Positions 16,614 to 27,288 of a DNA stretch of 64,000 nucleotides are shown piece after piece. The DNA lies in assembly GCA_021629085.1 (NCBI GenBank), contig JAJXRJ010000006.1, positions 10,410-74,409 on the forward strand. The letters are read 5' to 3'. Position 1 is the first letter of the stretch. Each line of letters begins with the position of its first letter. The notes under the pieces were generated by a model. That model worked only from the letters and a program-made list of their open reading frames with translations, did no database searches and was not told the origin of the DNA. The translations under genes were made by a program, and so were the position numbers. The DNA is from Oscillospiraceae bacterium (GTDB taxonomy: Bacteria; Bacillota; Clostridia; UMGS1810).

Positions 16614-19076
16614 TTATGCCTGCGGCGCCTCTTCTGCCGCTTGTTCCTCCGCTTCGTCCTCTTCTTCCCGCTCTGTGCGCGTAATGGACACCACTTTGAC
16701 GTCGTCATCCAGCCGCATGACGCGTACGCCCTGCGTAGCACGCCCAAAGGTGCTGATTTCCTGCACAGCCGTGCGGATAATGATGCCGTCTGAGGTAATC
16801 ATCATCACATCGTCATCCTCTGTCACCACATCCATGCCCGCAATATCGCCGGTTTTATCCGTAATGCGGTAGCCAGTAACGCCTTTTCCGCCGCGGTTTT
16901 GTACTTTAAATTCCGAAAGCGATGTCTTTTTGCCATAACCGCTCTCTGTCACTGTGAGCAACGTGGCATCATCTTGACATAAACTTGCACCCACAACGAC
17001 ATCCCCGTCGTTTAAGTTGATGCCGCGCACGCCGCCTGCACCCCGGCCCATGGGCCGCACATCCGTTTCATTAAAGCGGATACACATGCCTTTTTTGGTG
17101 CCCAAAATCAGGTCGTTCTTGCCGTCTGTGAGCTCCACCTTGATAAGCTCGTCGCCCTCGCGCAGCCCAATGGCAATGAGCCCGCCCTTGCGCGCGGTGT
17201 CATAATCGGTGAGCGCCGTCTTTTTCACCACACCGTTTTTGGTCACCATAGTTAAATATTTCCCATCTTCGAAGTCTTTTAACGGAATGAGCGCAGTTAT
17301 TTTTTCACCGTTTTCAATGGGCAGCAAGTTGACAATGGCCGTGCCTTTTGCCTGCCGGCCCGCCTCTGGGATCTGATAGGTTTTGAGCTTATACATCCGG
17401 CCGAGATTGGTGAAGAATAAGATATAATTATGGGTGGACGTAACAAACAGGGTTTCCACAAAGTCTTCGTCCCGCGTGCTTAAGCCAGAAATCCCCCGGC
17501 CGCCGCGGTGCTGCGTTTTATAAGTGGATGCGGGCAGACGCTTGATGTAGCCAAAATGCGTCATGGTCACCACGTTGTCCTCTTCTTCAATCAAATCTTC
17601 AATGTCAATTTCGTCCATACTCATGGTGATTTCGGTACGGCGTTCATCCCCGTATTTTTCCTTAATCTCCAGCAGTTCCTCTTTGATGATGTGAAGCACC
17701 TTATGTTCATCCGCAAGGATTTCCTTGTATTCTTCAATCTGCTTTAACAGTTGTGCATATTCTGTCTCAATCTTTTCTTTTTCAAGCCCCTGCAATCTTG
17801 CCAGGCGCATGTCCAAAATGGCCTGTGCCTGGATTTCAGAAAACCCAAACCGCTCCATTAAACGGGGCTTTGCGTCGTTATATGCCGCGCGGATGATACG
17901 GATGATTTCGTCAATATTGTCCAGCGCAATTTTTAACCCCTCTAAAATATGCGCACGCGCTTCCGCCTTTTTTAAGTCAAACTGTGTACGCCGCACAATG
18001 ACCTGCTCTTGGAACGCGATGTAATTGTCCAAAATTTCGCGCAAATTTAGCACCTTTGGCTGATTGTCCACCAGCGCCAGCAAAATCACGCCAAACGATT
18101 CCTGCATTTGGCTGAATTTGTAAAGCTGGTTGAGCACCACATTTGCGTTGGCATCGCGCTTTAATTCAATGACCACGCGCATACCGTCGCGGTCCGATTC
18201 GTCGCGCAAATCTGAAATGCCTTCCACCCGTTTTTCCTTGACCAAATCGGCAATGCGCTCTAAAAGCCGCGCCTTGTTGACCTGATAGGGAAGCTCGGTC
18301 ACCACAATGCGCTCGCGGTCATTGCCCATGGTTTCAATTTCCGCCCGTGCGCGCACCACAATTTTGCCGCGCCCGGTGGTGTATGCCCGGTGAATGCCTG
18401 CTGTCCCCATAATGATACCATAAGTGGGGAAGTCCGGCCCTTTGATGTATGAAATGAGCTCGTCAATGGTAATTTCCGGGTTGTCAATTACAGCAATTAC
18501 GCCGTTTATCACCTCGGTGAGGTTGTGGGGCGGGATGTTTGTCGCCATGCCGACCGCAATGCCCGAAGATCCGTTGACCAAAAGGCTCGGGATGCGGGAG
18601 GGGAGCACAACCGGTTCCTTTAACCGCTCGTCAAAGTTCGGCATAAAGTCGACCGTTTCTTTATCAATGTCGCGCAGCATGAGCATCGCAATTTTTGACA
18701 TGCGCGCCTCGGTATAACGGTAGGCGGCCGCTGTGTCCCCGTCCACCGAACCAAAGTTTCCATGCCCGTCAATTAATGGATAGCGCAGGGAAAAGTCCTG
18801 TGCCATGCGGACTAAGCTGTCATAGACTGCCGCGTCGCCGTGGGGATGATACCGGCCCAGCACGTCGCCAACCGTGGTGGCACACTTGCGGTAGGGCTTG
18901 TCTGGCGTAAAGCCATCCTCGTTCATAGTATACAAAATGCGCCGGTGCACAGGCTTTAATCCGTCCCGCACATCGGGCAGCGCACGGCCCACAATGACGC
19001 TCATGGAATACGCAATGTAGGATTTTTTCATCTCCCGGCTGATTTCAACCGGTATAATCTTCTCGTTTTGTGCCAT
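16614..19076 (-). CDS. gyrA: DNA gyrase subunit A
   Basis: Breakage-reunion subunit that introduces negative supercoils together with GyrB. The 820-residue protein has the winged-helix/tower domain with HPHGDAAVYDS at residues 77-87, catalytic Tyr121 in AAAYRYTEARM, and a C-terminal beta-pinwheel with the GyrA-box-like QNRGGKG near 740. It ends in a very acidic tail (EREEEDEAEEQAAEE). The position equivalent to E. coli Ser83 is Ala82, while the Asp87 equivalent (Asp86) is kept. It begins 34 bases after gyrB. Confidence 0.97.
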   Translation of the reverse strand: MAQNEKIIPVEISREMKKSYIAYSMSVIVGRALPDVRDGLKPVHRRILYTMNEDGFTPDKPYRKCATTVGDVLGRYHPHGDAAVYDSLVRMAQDFSLRYPLIDGHGNFGSVDGDTAAAYRYTEARMSKIAMLMLRDIDKETVDFMPNFDERLKEPVVLPSRIPSLLVNGSSGIAVGMATNIPPHNLTEVINGVIAVIDNPEITIDELISYIKGPDFPTYGIIMGTAGIHRAYTTGRGKIVVRARAEIETMGNDRERIVVTELPYQVNKARLLERIADLVKEKRVEGISDLRDESDRDGMRVVIELKRDANANVVLNQLYKFSQMQESFGVILLALVDNQPKVLNLREILDNYIAFQEQVIVRRTQFDLKKAEARAHILEGLKIALDNIDEIIRIIRAAYNDAKPRLMERFGFSEIQAQAILDMRLARLQGLEKEKIETEYAQLLKQIEEYKEILADEHKVLHIIKEELLEIKEKYGDERRTEITMSMDEIDIEDLIEEEDNVVTMTHFGYIKRLPASTYKTQHRGGRGISGLSTRDEDFVETLFVTSTHNYILFFTNLGRMYKLKTYQIPEAGRQAKGTAIVNLLPIENGEKITALIPLKDFEDGKYLTMVTKNGVVKKTALTDYDTARKGGLIAIGLREGDELIKVELTDGKNDLILGTKKGMCIRFNETDVRPMGRGAGGVRGINLNDGDVVVGASLCQDDATLLTVTESGYGKKTSLSEFKVQNRGGKGVTGYRITDKTGDIAGMDVVTEDDDVMMITSDGIIIRTAVQEISTFGRATQGVRVMRLDDDVKVVSITRTEREEEDEAEEQAAEEAPQA

Positions 19077-19110
19077 AATCTAAAGTTCCTTTCTGCCGAA
19101 AGCGCATATG

Positions 19111-21048
<1,938 letters not shown>

Positions 21049-21089
21049 TCATAACTCTATTTAAAACGGCAAACCCTTGCCGGAAATGC

Positions 21090-21350
21090 CTAATATTCTT
21101 TCATTTGCGCACGTTTTAGAAGCGTTGATGCCGCAATGGGAGAGATATAGAGCACCGTTTTGCCGCCCGTTTCGCAAAGTACATACGACTTGGGCAGGTT
21201 TTCCATATCCACATTCACCACATTGTCCCGCATTTGCTCTGTTTTTAAAAATTCCTTTGTGATGTTGGACAAAGAGGTGCTCTCCATGTCCATAATGGCC
21301 AAAATTTCTTCCTTTGCCACCACCAAATCGCCGCCAATGTGCAAAAACAT
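21090..21350 (-). CDS. remB: Extracellular-matrix regulator RemB-like (YaaB/DUF370)
   Basis: An 86-residue protein beginning MFLHIGGDLVVAKEEILAIMD, the DUF370 signature. In Bacillus subtilis the paralogue RemA activates matrix and osmoprotection operons, and remB (yaaB) occupies exactly this place between recF and gyrB. Its biochemical role is less clear than that of RemA. The ATG at 21350 shares one base with the recF stop codon (TAATG) and has GGAGG seven bases upstream; an in-frame ATG two codons earlier is too close to it. Likely DNA-binding ring protein by homology only. Confidence 0.88.
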   Translation of the reverse strand: MFLHIGGDLVVAKEEILAIMDMESTSLSNITKEFLKTEQMRDNVVNVDMENLPKSYVLCETGGKTVLYISPIAASTLLKRAQMKEY

Positions 21351-22432
21351 TACCATTCCTCCAAAAATGCCTGCGCGTTTTTTATGTGATACAGCCGTTT
21401 GTCTGCGCCCATACTATTTTGTACGCGCTCTGTGCAGGTGATAAACACCTGCCGCCCTTTGATTTTTTCCAATAGATACGACCGCCGTGCATCGTCCAGT
21501 TCGCTTGTGATGTCGTCCAGGAGCAGTACGGGATATTCCCCTGTCAGGCTTTTGATGACTTCGCTTTCCGCAATTTTTAACGCAATCACCAAGCTTCGCT
21601 GCTGCCCCTGCGAACCATAAAGCTTCCCGCTTTTTTGATTGATGGTCCACAAAAAATCGTCGCGGTGCGGGCCGATTAAACACATACGCATTTCTAACTC
21701 GCGCCGTTTGTGCAGGTTGAGCGCCTCGTACACCGCATCTTTTTTATCCGCATCCTCTTTCACAGAGGGAAGATAGGTGAGCGCAAGCTGCTCTTTGCCG
21801 CCCGAAAGCTCTAGCATGGATTCGCGTGCAAATGGTTCTAATGCGTTTAGCATACGCCTTCTGTAAGACGCAATCACCGCTGCGTACTCTGAAAGCCTTT
21901 CATTCCAAATGTCAAATATCGCGTCGTCTTTTGTGCCGCTTTTTAAATAGGCATTTTTTTGCTTGAGCGCTTTAAAATAAGCCATTAAGCTTTTAAAATA
22001 CACTGGGTAGAGCGAACTTAAAAATGCGTCTAAAAACTGCCGCCGCATGCCAGGCCCGCTCTTTACCAGGCTTAAGTGCTCTGGTGTGAAAATGACGGCC
22101 TTTAGCACCCCTACAAGCTCGCTTAACCGCTCAAGGCCAATGCCGTTTAACAGCACGCGCTTGGTATCATCCAAAAAAATCTGCACCGTCTGGCCGCGCC
22201 CGCCTGCCAAAAACGACGCGCCAAGCTCCGCCCTTTTTTCGCCAAACAAAATGACTTCCCGATCTTTCGCACCGCGATAGGATTTCCCGTTGCAAAAAAA
22301 ATACAGCGCTTCAATGATGTTGGTTTTGCCTTGACCGTTTGCGCCGTAAAACACGTTTGCGCCTGCGCCGAATGAAAGGGAAAGCTCGGCATAGTTCCTA
22401 AAATTAGTAAGATGCATAGATTCGATTTTCAT
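21350..22432 (-). CDS. recF: DNA replication/repair protein RecF
   Basis: SMC-like ATPase that helps load RecA at gaps via RecFOR. The 360-residue protein has Walker A GANGQGKTNIIEAL near residue 30, the GQQRSLVIALKIAE signature near 265, and Walker B VLLLDDITSELD near 295. Start ATG overlaps the yaaA stop (ATGA), and the end overlaps remB, so translation is coupled along the cluster. Confidence 0.96.
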   Translation of the reverse strand: MKIESMHLTNFRNYAELSLSFGAGANVFYGANGQGKTNIIEALYFFCNGKSYRGAKDREVILFGEKRAELGASFLAGGRGQTVQIFLDDTKRVLLNGIGLERLSELVGVLKAVIFTPEHLSLVKSGPGMRRQFLDAFLSSLYPVYFKSLMAYFKALKQKNAYLKSGTKDDAIFDIWNERLSEYAAVIASYRRRMLNALEPFARESMLELSGGKEQLALTYLPSVKEDADKKDAVYEALNLHKRRELEMRMCLIGPHRDDFLWTINQKSGKLYGSQGQQRSLVIALKIAESEVIKSLTGEYPVLLLDDITSELDDARRSYLLEKIKGRQVFITCTERVQNSMGADKRLYHIKNAQAFLEEW

Positions 22433-22656
22433 GCGCTCAAAACCTTGATACGCACGGGCGCATCTTGGATGCCGTGCACCTCTACCAAATCGCCTGGGTA
22501 CACCTTTTTCCCGCGCTTTACTTCCACTTCGCCGTTATATCGAACCAATCCCTGCAAAATGAGCTGCTTTGCATCAACGCCATTTTGGGAAATACCGGAA
22601 AATTTCAACAGCTGGTCGAGCTTGATAAATGGGGTTTTAATTGCAATGGTCTCCAT
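22429..22656 (-). CDS. yaaA: S4-domain RNA-binding protein YaaA-like
   Basis: A 75-residue protein that is essentially one S4 domain (IKLDQLLKFSGISQNGVDAKQLI...LVRYNGEVEVKRGKKV). The family sits between dnaN and recF across Bacillota and has been linked to ribosome biogenesis; the RNA target here is unknown. It starts 12 bases after dnaN and overlaps recF by four. Confidence 0.93.
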   Translation of the reverse strand: METIAIKTPFIKLDQLLKFSGISQNGVDAKQLILQGLVRYNGEVEVKRGKKVYPGDLVEVHGIQDAPVRIKVLSA

Positions 22657-22668
22657 AGTTTCACCCTT

Positions 22669-23772
22669 TTAACGCTTGATTTGCCGCGGAAGCACCAAAT
22701 AGAGGTATTGGTCCCCCTCTGAAGGAATCACCACGCAGGGCGATTTTTCATCGTTAAATTCCATCACCAGCTCGTCGTCTTCCACTGCTTTTATGGTGTC
22801 TAGTAAAAATTTGATACCCAGCCCGATTTCCAAATTGCCGCCTTCATGGAAAACGGCAAGCTCTTCGTGGAAATTCCCCATTTTAGAGTAGCAGTCCACA
22901 TGCAGAGCGCCGCCTTCTACTTTTAAAATGACCGGCAGCCGCGTGTCGTCATAGTTGATGATAATCGCTGCACGTTCCACGGTTTGGGTGAACATCCTTC
23001 TATCTACCTTCACACGGATGGGATTGTTTGCCGGAATAAAGTGCGAATAGCTGATGTATTCGCCGCCCATGACGGGAGTGATCATACAAAAATTGTCAAA
23101 TTCAAACATGGCATTGTTGCCCGAAAGCTTTATCACAACCGGCGTTTCATCGTCGTTTAACACTTTCATCACTTCGTTTAAAATACGGCCCTTTAAAATA
23201 AAGTCAAACTGCTCGCCGCAGCCCTTTATGGCATGGCGGCGGATGGCCAGGCGGAACCCGTCAATGGCCACCAGTTTGGCAGAGTCATTGTCAATTTCAA
23301 ATTTCACGCCGGTTAAAATGGGCCGGCTTTCGTCTGCGGCAACGGCAAACACGGTGTCGCGCACAATCTGTTTGAACTCTACTGACGGCATGGAGATTTC
23401 ATGTTCGCCGTCAATGCGGTTTATTTCAGGATATTCTGACGCCGGCATGCCCATAATGTGAAATTTGTTGTTTTTGGTGTATATATAGGCTTCGTCTTTT
23501 TCGTTGACCTCAAAATGAATGACGCCCGCTTCTGATTTCCGCAAAATGTCAAATAAAATCCGCGCGTCCAGCACTGTTTCACCATGCTCTGAAATTTCTG
23601 CATCCATGTCACAGGCAATAGAAAGCTCTAAATTGGTGGACATTAGGCGCAAATTGTCATATGCGCAAAGCTTGATGCCCTTTAAAATCTCCATGCTGGA
23701 AGAGGGGGCAGTGGCTTTTGATACGTTGTTAACCGCGCTTAATAGTACATCTTTGTCACAGTGAAATTTCAT
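22669..23772 (-). CDS. dnaN: DNA polymerase III sliding clamp (beta)
   Basis: Ring-shaped processivity clamp, 367 aa, with three topologically similar domains. Recognisable segments are the N-terminal MKFHCDKDVLLSAVNNVSKA, the central PILTGVKFEI/GFRLAIRRHAI motif pair and the C-terminal YLYLVLPRQIK, equivalent to the clamp's PM(R/K)L tail region. The start overlaps the PHP-domain gene by 17 bases, so dnaN expression is probably coupled to that gene and not directly to dnaA. Confidence 0.96.
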   Translation of the reverse strand: MKFHCDKDVLLSAVNNVSKATAPSSSMEILKGIKLCAYDNLRLMSTNLELSIACDMDAEISEHGETVLDARILFDILRKSEAGVIHFEVNEKDEAYIYTKNNKFHIMGMPASEYPEINRIDGEHEISMPSVEFKQIVRDTVFAVAADESRPILTGVKFEIDNDSAKLVAIDGFRLAIRRHAIKGCGEQFDFILKGRILNEVMKVLNDDETPVVIKLSGNNAMFEFDNFCMITPVMGGEYISYSHFIPANNPIRVKVDRRMFTQTVERAAIIINYDDTRLPVILKVEGGALHVDCYSKMGNFHEELAVFHEGGNLEIGLGIKFLLDTIKAVEDDELVMEFNDEKSPCVVIPSEGDQYLYLVLPRQIKR

Positions 23773-24805
23773 AGGTTCCGTTTTCCTTTCTTAAAAGCCT
23801 GTAAACATTGGTGCAGGCCATTTTTCCTTCTTTTGTCATCACCATTACATAAAAACAGTTCATCGCGTGGAACTGTGTGGATAAATCAAATGTGATTTCT
23901 GTTAAAATATCGTCCGTTTCGTTTTTGGAAAACGCCGTACGGGTATCCGTTAACACAAATACCCGGTTGACCGGCGAGCATTTGATGGTCAAAAGGCCAT
24001 CCTCATAAAAAAGTTCGTGAAAAGTAGCGCCGGTGGACGCATAGGTTTTCTTTTGCTCCATGGCACGGATGATGCCGTCATAAGAAAATTCGTCCGCTGC
24101 AATCATGGTATAGCCGATGCCTTGCTCTTTTTCGCCGTGATTGTCGTCTGCCGCTACGCATACTAAATGCTTCCCTGCGCGCACCATCTGTTTCCATTCA
24201 TAGGGGGCAAAGCCACAGTTTTGCATGGCCGAGCCGCTGTTGTAAATCTCCATGCCCCAAAGGCCTTCTAAACCAGTAAATTCGTTCAAATCCTGCAGTG
24301 ACCACTGTGGATGGTTGTAGCACACCAAAAATCCGGATTCATTTGCAAGCTTGATCACATGGTTTGCATATTCTAAGCTGTAGCTGCGGGTTTCAATGGG
24401 CGGTTTGTAGTTTAAGGAGTGCGGGTCGACACCTTGTTTCTTTAAATTGTTGCACAAATATGGGTCGTCGGGATTAAATGCGATATGACAGGTGTTGTTG
24501 GGGTCTTTTGCATATAAATTTAGGTGATAGGTTTTTAAATAGTTGTAAGTACGCTCCCTTGTTTTTTCCTCTGTGATGGAAAGCTCATACGACGTGATTG
24601 CAATAAATTCATCATCTGTCAAATCATTGTGGCTAAGAAGGTATTCATGGTCGGTAAACGCAACCACATGATACCCTTTTTCTTTATAAGCCGCTTTTAT
24701 TTCTTCAGGCGTAAACTTCCCGTCTGAAAACGTGGTGTGACAGTGTAGGTTTGCCTTGTAATAGGGTTTTTCGTTTGTAATTAAAACTTGCTTCACCGCA
24801 TCCAT
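23756..24805 (-). CDS. PHP-domain metal-dependent hydrolase, inserted between dnaA and dnaN
   Basis: A 349-residue PHP-superfamily protein. Metal-binding motifs are visible in order: LHCHTTFSDG (residues 20-29), FTDHEY, a Glu in ITSYEL, YNHPQWS near 180, and a DDNHG pair near 240. Such proteins are phosphoesterases or histidinol-phosphatase-like enzymes; the substrate is unknown, and it is distinct from the PHP domain of PolC. It occupies the place where dnaN normally follows dnaA, and overlaps dnaN by 17 bases. The ATG at 24805 abuts GGGG, a poor spacing, so a start a few codons in (GTG) is possible. Confidence 0.85.
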   Translation of the reverse strand: MDAVKQVLITNEKPYYKANLHCHTTFSDGKFTPEEIKAAYKEKGYHVVAFTDHEYLLSHNDLTDDEFIAITSYELSITEEKTRERTYNYLKTYHLNLYAKDPNNTCHIAFNPDDPYLCNNLKKQGVDPHSLNYKPPIETRSYSLEYANHVIKLANESGFLVCYNHPQWSLQDLNEFTGLEGLWGMEIYNSGSAMQNCGFAPYEWKQMVRAGKHLVCVAADDNHGEKEQGIGYTMIAADEFSYDGIIRAMEQKKTYASTGATFHELFYEDGLLTIKCSPVNRVFVLTDTRTAFSKNETDDILTEITFDLSTQFHAMNCFYVMVMTKEGKMACTNVYRLLRKENGTYEISL

Positions 24806-25058
24806 CCCCTTTATTTAATAAATATATACATAATTTATTTTTCAGAAGCAGTTATAATAGCAGCTGTTGAAAACTTGGATAACCCATTGCATCCCCTGCT
24901 ATTTTGCTTTTTCTGGCTGTGGCTCATTTTTGTATAATTTGCGTTCACAATCCACAAAACCCACAAGAGGAGTATGTTGGGACCATTAAAAAAATTTTTC
25001 CACACAAAATACACAGGCTGGTTATCCAGGTATCCACAAAAAGCTTGTGGATAACAAA
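24806..25058. other. oriC, dnaA-downstream half (DnaA boxes and AT-rich stretch)
   Basis: This non-coding stretch holds TTATCCAGG at 25022..25030, TATCCACA right after it, inverted TGTGGATAA at 25046..25054, and a weaker TTGGATAA at 24875..24882. An AT-rich run at 24812-24840 is a candidate unwinding element. With the second box cluster upstream of dnaA, this forms a Bacillus-like bipartite origin; no gene is seen here. Confidence 0.8.
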
Positions 25059-26390
25059 TTACTGATGTTTGATATTTTTTACAATATCGTCCACTAAATT
25101 TTTAATGGTAATGTCAGATGCATAGTCATTTTCAATTTTACTGACGCCGTGCAGCACCGTGGTGTGGTCGCGCCCTCCCAAAACCTGTCCGATTTTGGGG
25201 TAAGAAAGGTCAGTGAGCTCGCGGATGATATACATGGCAATTTGGCGGGGATAGGCAATCTCTTTGGTTTTGCGCGCACTTTTTAAGGAGTTTTCGCGTA
25301 AATTAAAATGTTTTTCCACCGCATCAATAATCCGTTCCGGCGTGATGACGTTGTTTTTAACCAAATTAAAATCTTTGAGCGCCTCTTCTGCCATAGCGAC
25401 GCTCACCGGCTTTCCCTCCAGGCCGCGCATCACAATGAGCTTCTTGATTGCGCCTTCCAGTTCCCGGATATTGGAGGTAATTTTCCCCGCAATAAATTTT
25501 AATACCTCGTCGTCCACTGTGAAATGAAATTGTTCCGCTTTTTGTTTCAAAATGGCAGCCCTGGTTTCAAAATCGGGTGGCTGGATGTCCACAATCAGCC
25601 CGCTTTCGAACCGGGTGCGCAGCCGTCCTTCTAAGGTATGCAGCTCTTTGGGAGGCCGGTCGCTGGAAATGATAATCTGTTTGTTTGCCAGATACAGCGT
25701 ATTAAAGGTGTGGAAAAATTCCTCTTCACTGCTGGTTTTCCCCGCAATAAACTGGATATCATCAATCATCAAAACATCAATGGTGCGGTATTTGTTGCGG
25801 AATTCCTCGTTTTTTTGCTCACGGATAGAGTTGATCAGCTCGTTGGTAAACTGCTCGCTGGAGACGTACATCACCTTTTTTTCGGGATAGATGGAAAGCA
25901 CCTGGTTGCCAATGGCATTCATCAGATGGGTTTTTCCCAGCCCCACGCCGCCGTAAATAAAAAACGGGTTGTAGAGGATGGACGGCGCTTCCGACACTGC
26001 CATAGCGGCCGCATGTGCAAATTTGTTGGAATTGCCGATTACATAAGTATCAAACGTGTATTGCGGATTTAAATAGGCGGTTTTGGGGGATGTTTCTTTT
26101 TGCGGCATTTCTGAAAACAGCGGATCTGCCTGCGGCACTGTTTCCCCCTCTACCACTACGGTTAGGGAGATATCGCGCCCTAAAACCAGATAGAGCGCAT
26201 TTTTCACCAAGTCGCGGTATCGTTCTAACAGCATGGTTTTGTTAAACACGTACGGCACTTCCAGCACAATTTCATGTTCAGAAATAGAAAGAGGCCGGAT
26301 GGTTTTAATCCAGGTATTAAATGCGACAGGCGGCAGTTCTTCTTCTAAAATTTGAATGGCCTCGGGCCAAACATGCAACAGGTCTTCCAT
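25059..26390 (-). CDS. dnaA: Chromosomal replication initiator DnaA
   Basis: AAA+ initiator that binds DnaA boxes and unwinds oriC. Domain I is at residues 1-85 (MEDLLHVWPEAIQILEEELP, FNTWIKTI); domain III has Walker A GGVGLGKTHL near 150 and Walker B VLMIDDIQFI near 210; and domain IV ends with the signature GGRDHTTVLHGVSKI. Two in-frame ATGs are close together: 26402 and 26390. I prefer 26390 because GGAG lies six bases upstream and the product (443 aa) then begins like other DnaA proteins. DnaA boxes upstream suggest autoregulation. Confidence 0.97.
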   Translation of the reverse strand: MEDLLHVWPEAIQILEEELPPVAFNTWIKTIRPLSISEHEIVLEVPYVFNKTMLLERYRDLVKNALYLVLGRDISLTVVVEGETVPQADPLFSEMPQKETSPKTAYLNPQYTFDTYVIGNSNKFAHAAAMAVSEAPSILYNPFFIYGGVGLGKTHLMNAIGNQVLSIYPEKKVMYVSSEQFTNELINSIREQKNEEFRNKYRTIDVLMIDDIQFIAGKTSSEEEFFHTFNTLYLANKQIIISSDRPPKELHTLEGRLRTRFESGLIVDIQPPDFETRAAILKQKAEQFHFTVDDEVLKFIAGKITSNIRELEGAIKKLIVMRGLEGKPVSVAMAEEALKDFNLVKNNVITPERIIDAVEKHFNLRENSLKSARKTKEIAYPRQIAMYIIRELTDLSYPKIGQVLGGRDHTTVLHGVSKIENDYASDITIKNLVDDIVKNIKHQ

Positions 26391-26464
26391 GGTTTTCTCC
26401 ATTCTTGCATTGTAATGAACCAAAAATTACACAAATCATAGATAAAATTCGGTTTTTTATCAGG

Positions 26465-26508
26465 TTATCCACAAAGTTATCCACTAAAACAGTACTTTTT
26501 GTGGATAA
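26465..26508. other. oriC, dnaA-upstream DnaA-box cluster
   Basis: TTATCCACA (26465..26473) and TTATCCACT (26477..26485) are followed by inverted TGTGGATAA (26500..26508). Perfect or one-mismatch DnaA boxes, 75-120 bases upstream of the dnaA start, fit both origin function and dnaA autoregulation. Confidence 0.85.
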
Positions 26509-26620
26509 TTTGTTAAGCGATTATAGAAATTTATACAGATATATCATAACAGATTTTCACATTTTTTTCAAGCGTTCCCACAAAAAAACTGCAATTTTAT
26601 ATGCAAACGGCAAAAAAACG

Positions 26621-26650
26621 TTGACAAACCCCCAATATATACAGTATAGT
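26621..26650 (+). promoter_or_regulatory. tRNA-Arg promoter
   Basis: TTGACA-N18-TATAGT ending 30 bases before the tRNA 5' end. Confidence 0.8.
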
Positions 26651-26680
26651 ATACGGTGTTAGGAAATTTGGAATCTATTT

Positions 26681-26757
26681 GCGCCCATAGCTCAGCAGGA
26701 TAGAGCGACCGCCTCCTAAGCGGTAGGCCGGAGGTTCGAATCCTCTTGGGCGCGCCA
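26681..26757 (+). tRNA. tRNA-Arg (anticodon CCT), CCA encoded
   Basis: A complete cloverleaf can be drawn. Acceptor GCGCCCA pairs with TGGGCGC, the anticodon stem ACCGC/GCGGT encloses loop CTCCTAA with anticodon CCT, and the T-arm is GGAGG-TTCGAAT-CCTCT. A discriminator G and encoded CCA follow. It reads AGG codons. It lies directly upstream of oriC's right flank. Confidence 0.95.
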
Positions 26758-26954
26758 GTCGAGTGCCTCGACGCGCAAGTCGCGTTCGGGGTTTTTGCTT
26801 TATTACGGCTTTGCGCTCGCGTTTAAGGCGGGTATCTTTTTGCGAGTTATGCGTATTCAGCGCAGGGACACCTGTTTCTCGTAAATTTGTATGATAAATG
26901 CGATTCCAACAAGAAAGACAATATTTTTTCATTAATTTCTCCTACTTTTTATTT
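26758..26954. other. Gene-poor stretch after tRNA-Arg
   Basis: A short GC-rich hairpin (GTCGAG-TG-CCTCGAC) directly follows the tRNA and TTTTT occurs later, so termination is plausible. A divergent open frame is present on minus, but most of it is antisense to the tRNA; I do not accept it as a gene. Confidence 0.5.
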
Positions 26955-26975
26955 ATGACATCTAGCAAATGTCAT
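26955..26975. promoter_or_regulatory. Inverted repeat, candidate operator 1 of the XRE gene
   Basis: ATGACAT-N7-ATGTCAT, about 20 bases upstream of a TATAAT (26995..27000) that fits as -10 of the XRE-family gene. Confidence 0.55.
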
Positions 26976-27008
26976 TTTTGTTCTTATTTTAACATATAAT
27001 AGCTCTAA

Positions 27009-27027
27009 TGACAAGCATAAAATGTCA
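27009..27027. promoter_or_regulatory. Inverted repeat, candidate operator 2 of the XRE gene
   Basis: TGACA-N9-TGTCA between the -10 element and the ribosome site, with the same half-site as operator 1. Two copies flanking the -10 suggest repression by the encoded HTH protein. Confidence 0.55.
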
Positions 27028-27038
27028 AGGAGTTCTCC

Positions 27039-27287
27039 ATGTATAAAAATAGAAATCAGGATGGAACGTGCAACCTTTGCGGAAAAAAGATTACTGCGCT
27101 CAGAAAATCAATGAATCCAAAGGTTTCGCAAAATAAATTAGCGAAAAAATTACAACTAATTGGAATTGATTTAGATAAAAATGCAATTCAAAGAATTGAA
27201 AGTGGAAAACGATTTGTGACAGATATTGAGTTAAATGCATTTGCAAAAATATTTTGTGTCACAGTAGATGCGTTATTAAAAGAATGA
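27039..27287 (+). CDS. Small XRE-family HTH transcriptional regulator
   Basis: An 82-residue protein whose central part, SQNKLAKKLQLIGIDLDKNAIQRIESGKRFVTDIELNAFAKIF, is a Cro/C1-type helix-turn-helix; an N-terminal CNLCGKKI pair of cysteines precedes it. AAGGAG lies just before the ATG. The gene is clearly more AT-rich than its neighbours and stands alone between a tRNA and a terminator, which suggests horizontal acquisition. Two TGACA/TGTCA repeats around its promoter suggest autoregulation. Target genes are unknown. Confidence 0.8.
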   Translation: MYKNRNQDGTCNLCGKKITALRKSMNPKVSQNKLAKKLQLIGIDLDKNAIQRIESGKRFVTDIELNAFAKIFCVTVDALLKE

Positions 27288-27288
27288 G

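Noticed and set aside
26675..26932. Minus-strand 85-aa ORF opposite tRNA-Arg with a fair AGGAG site
   Set aside because: Its C-terminus (RGFEPPAYRLGGGRS) is the well-known spurious translation of tRNA antisense. Only the first ~35 residues could be a gene remnant, and I recognise nothing in them.
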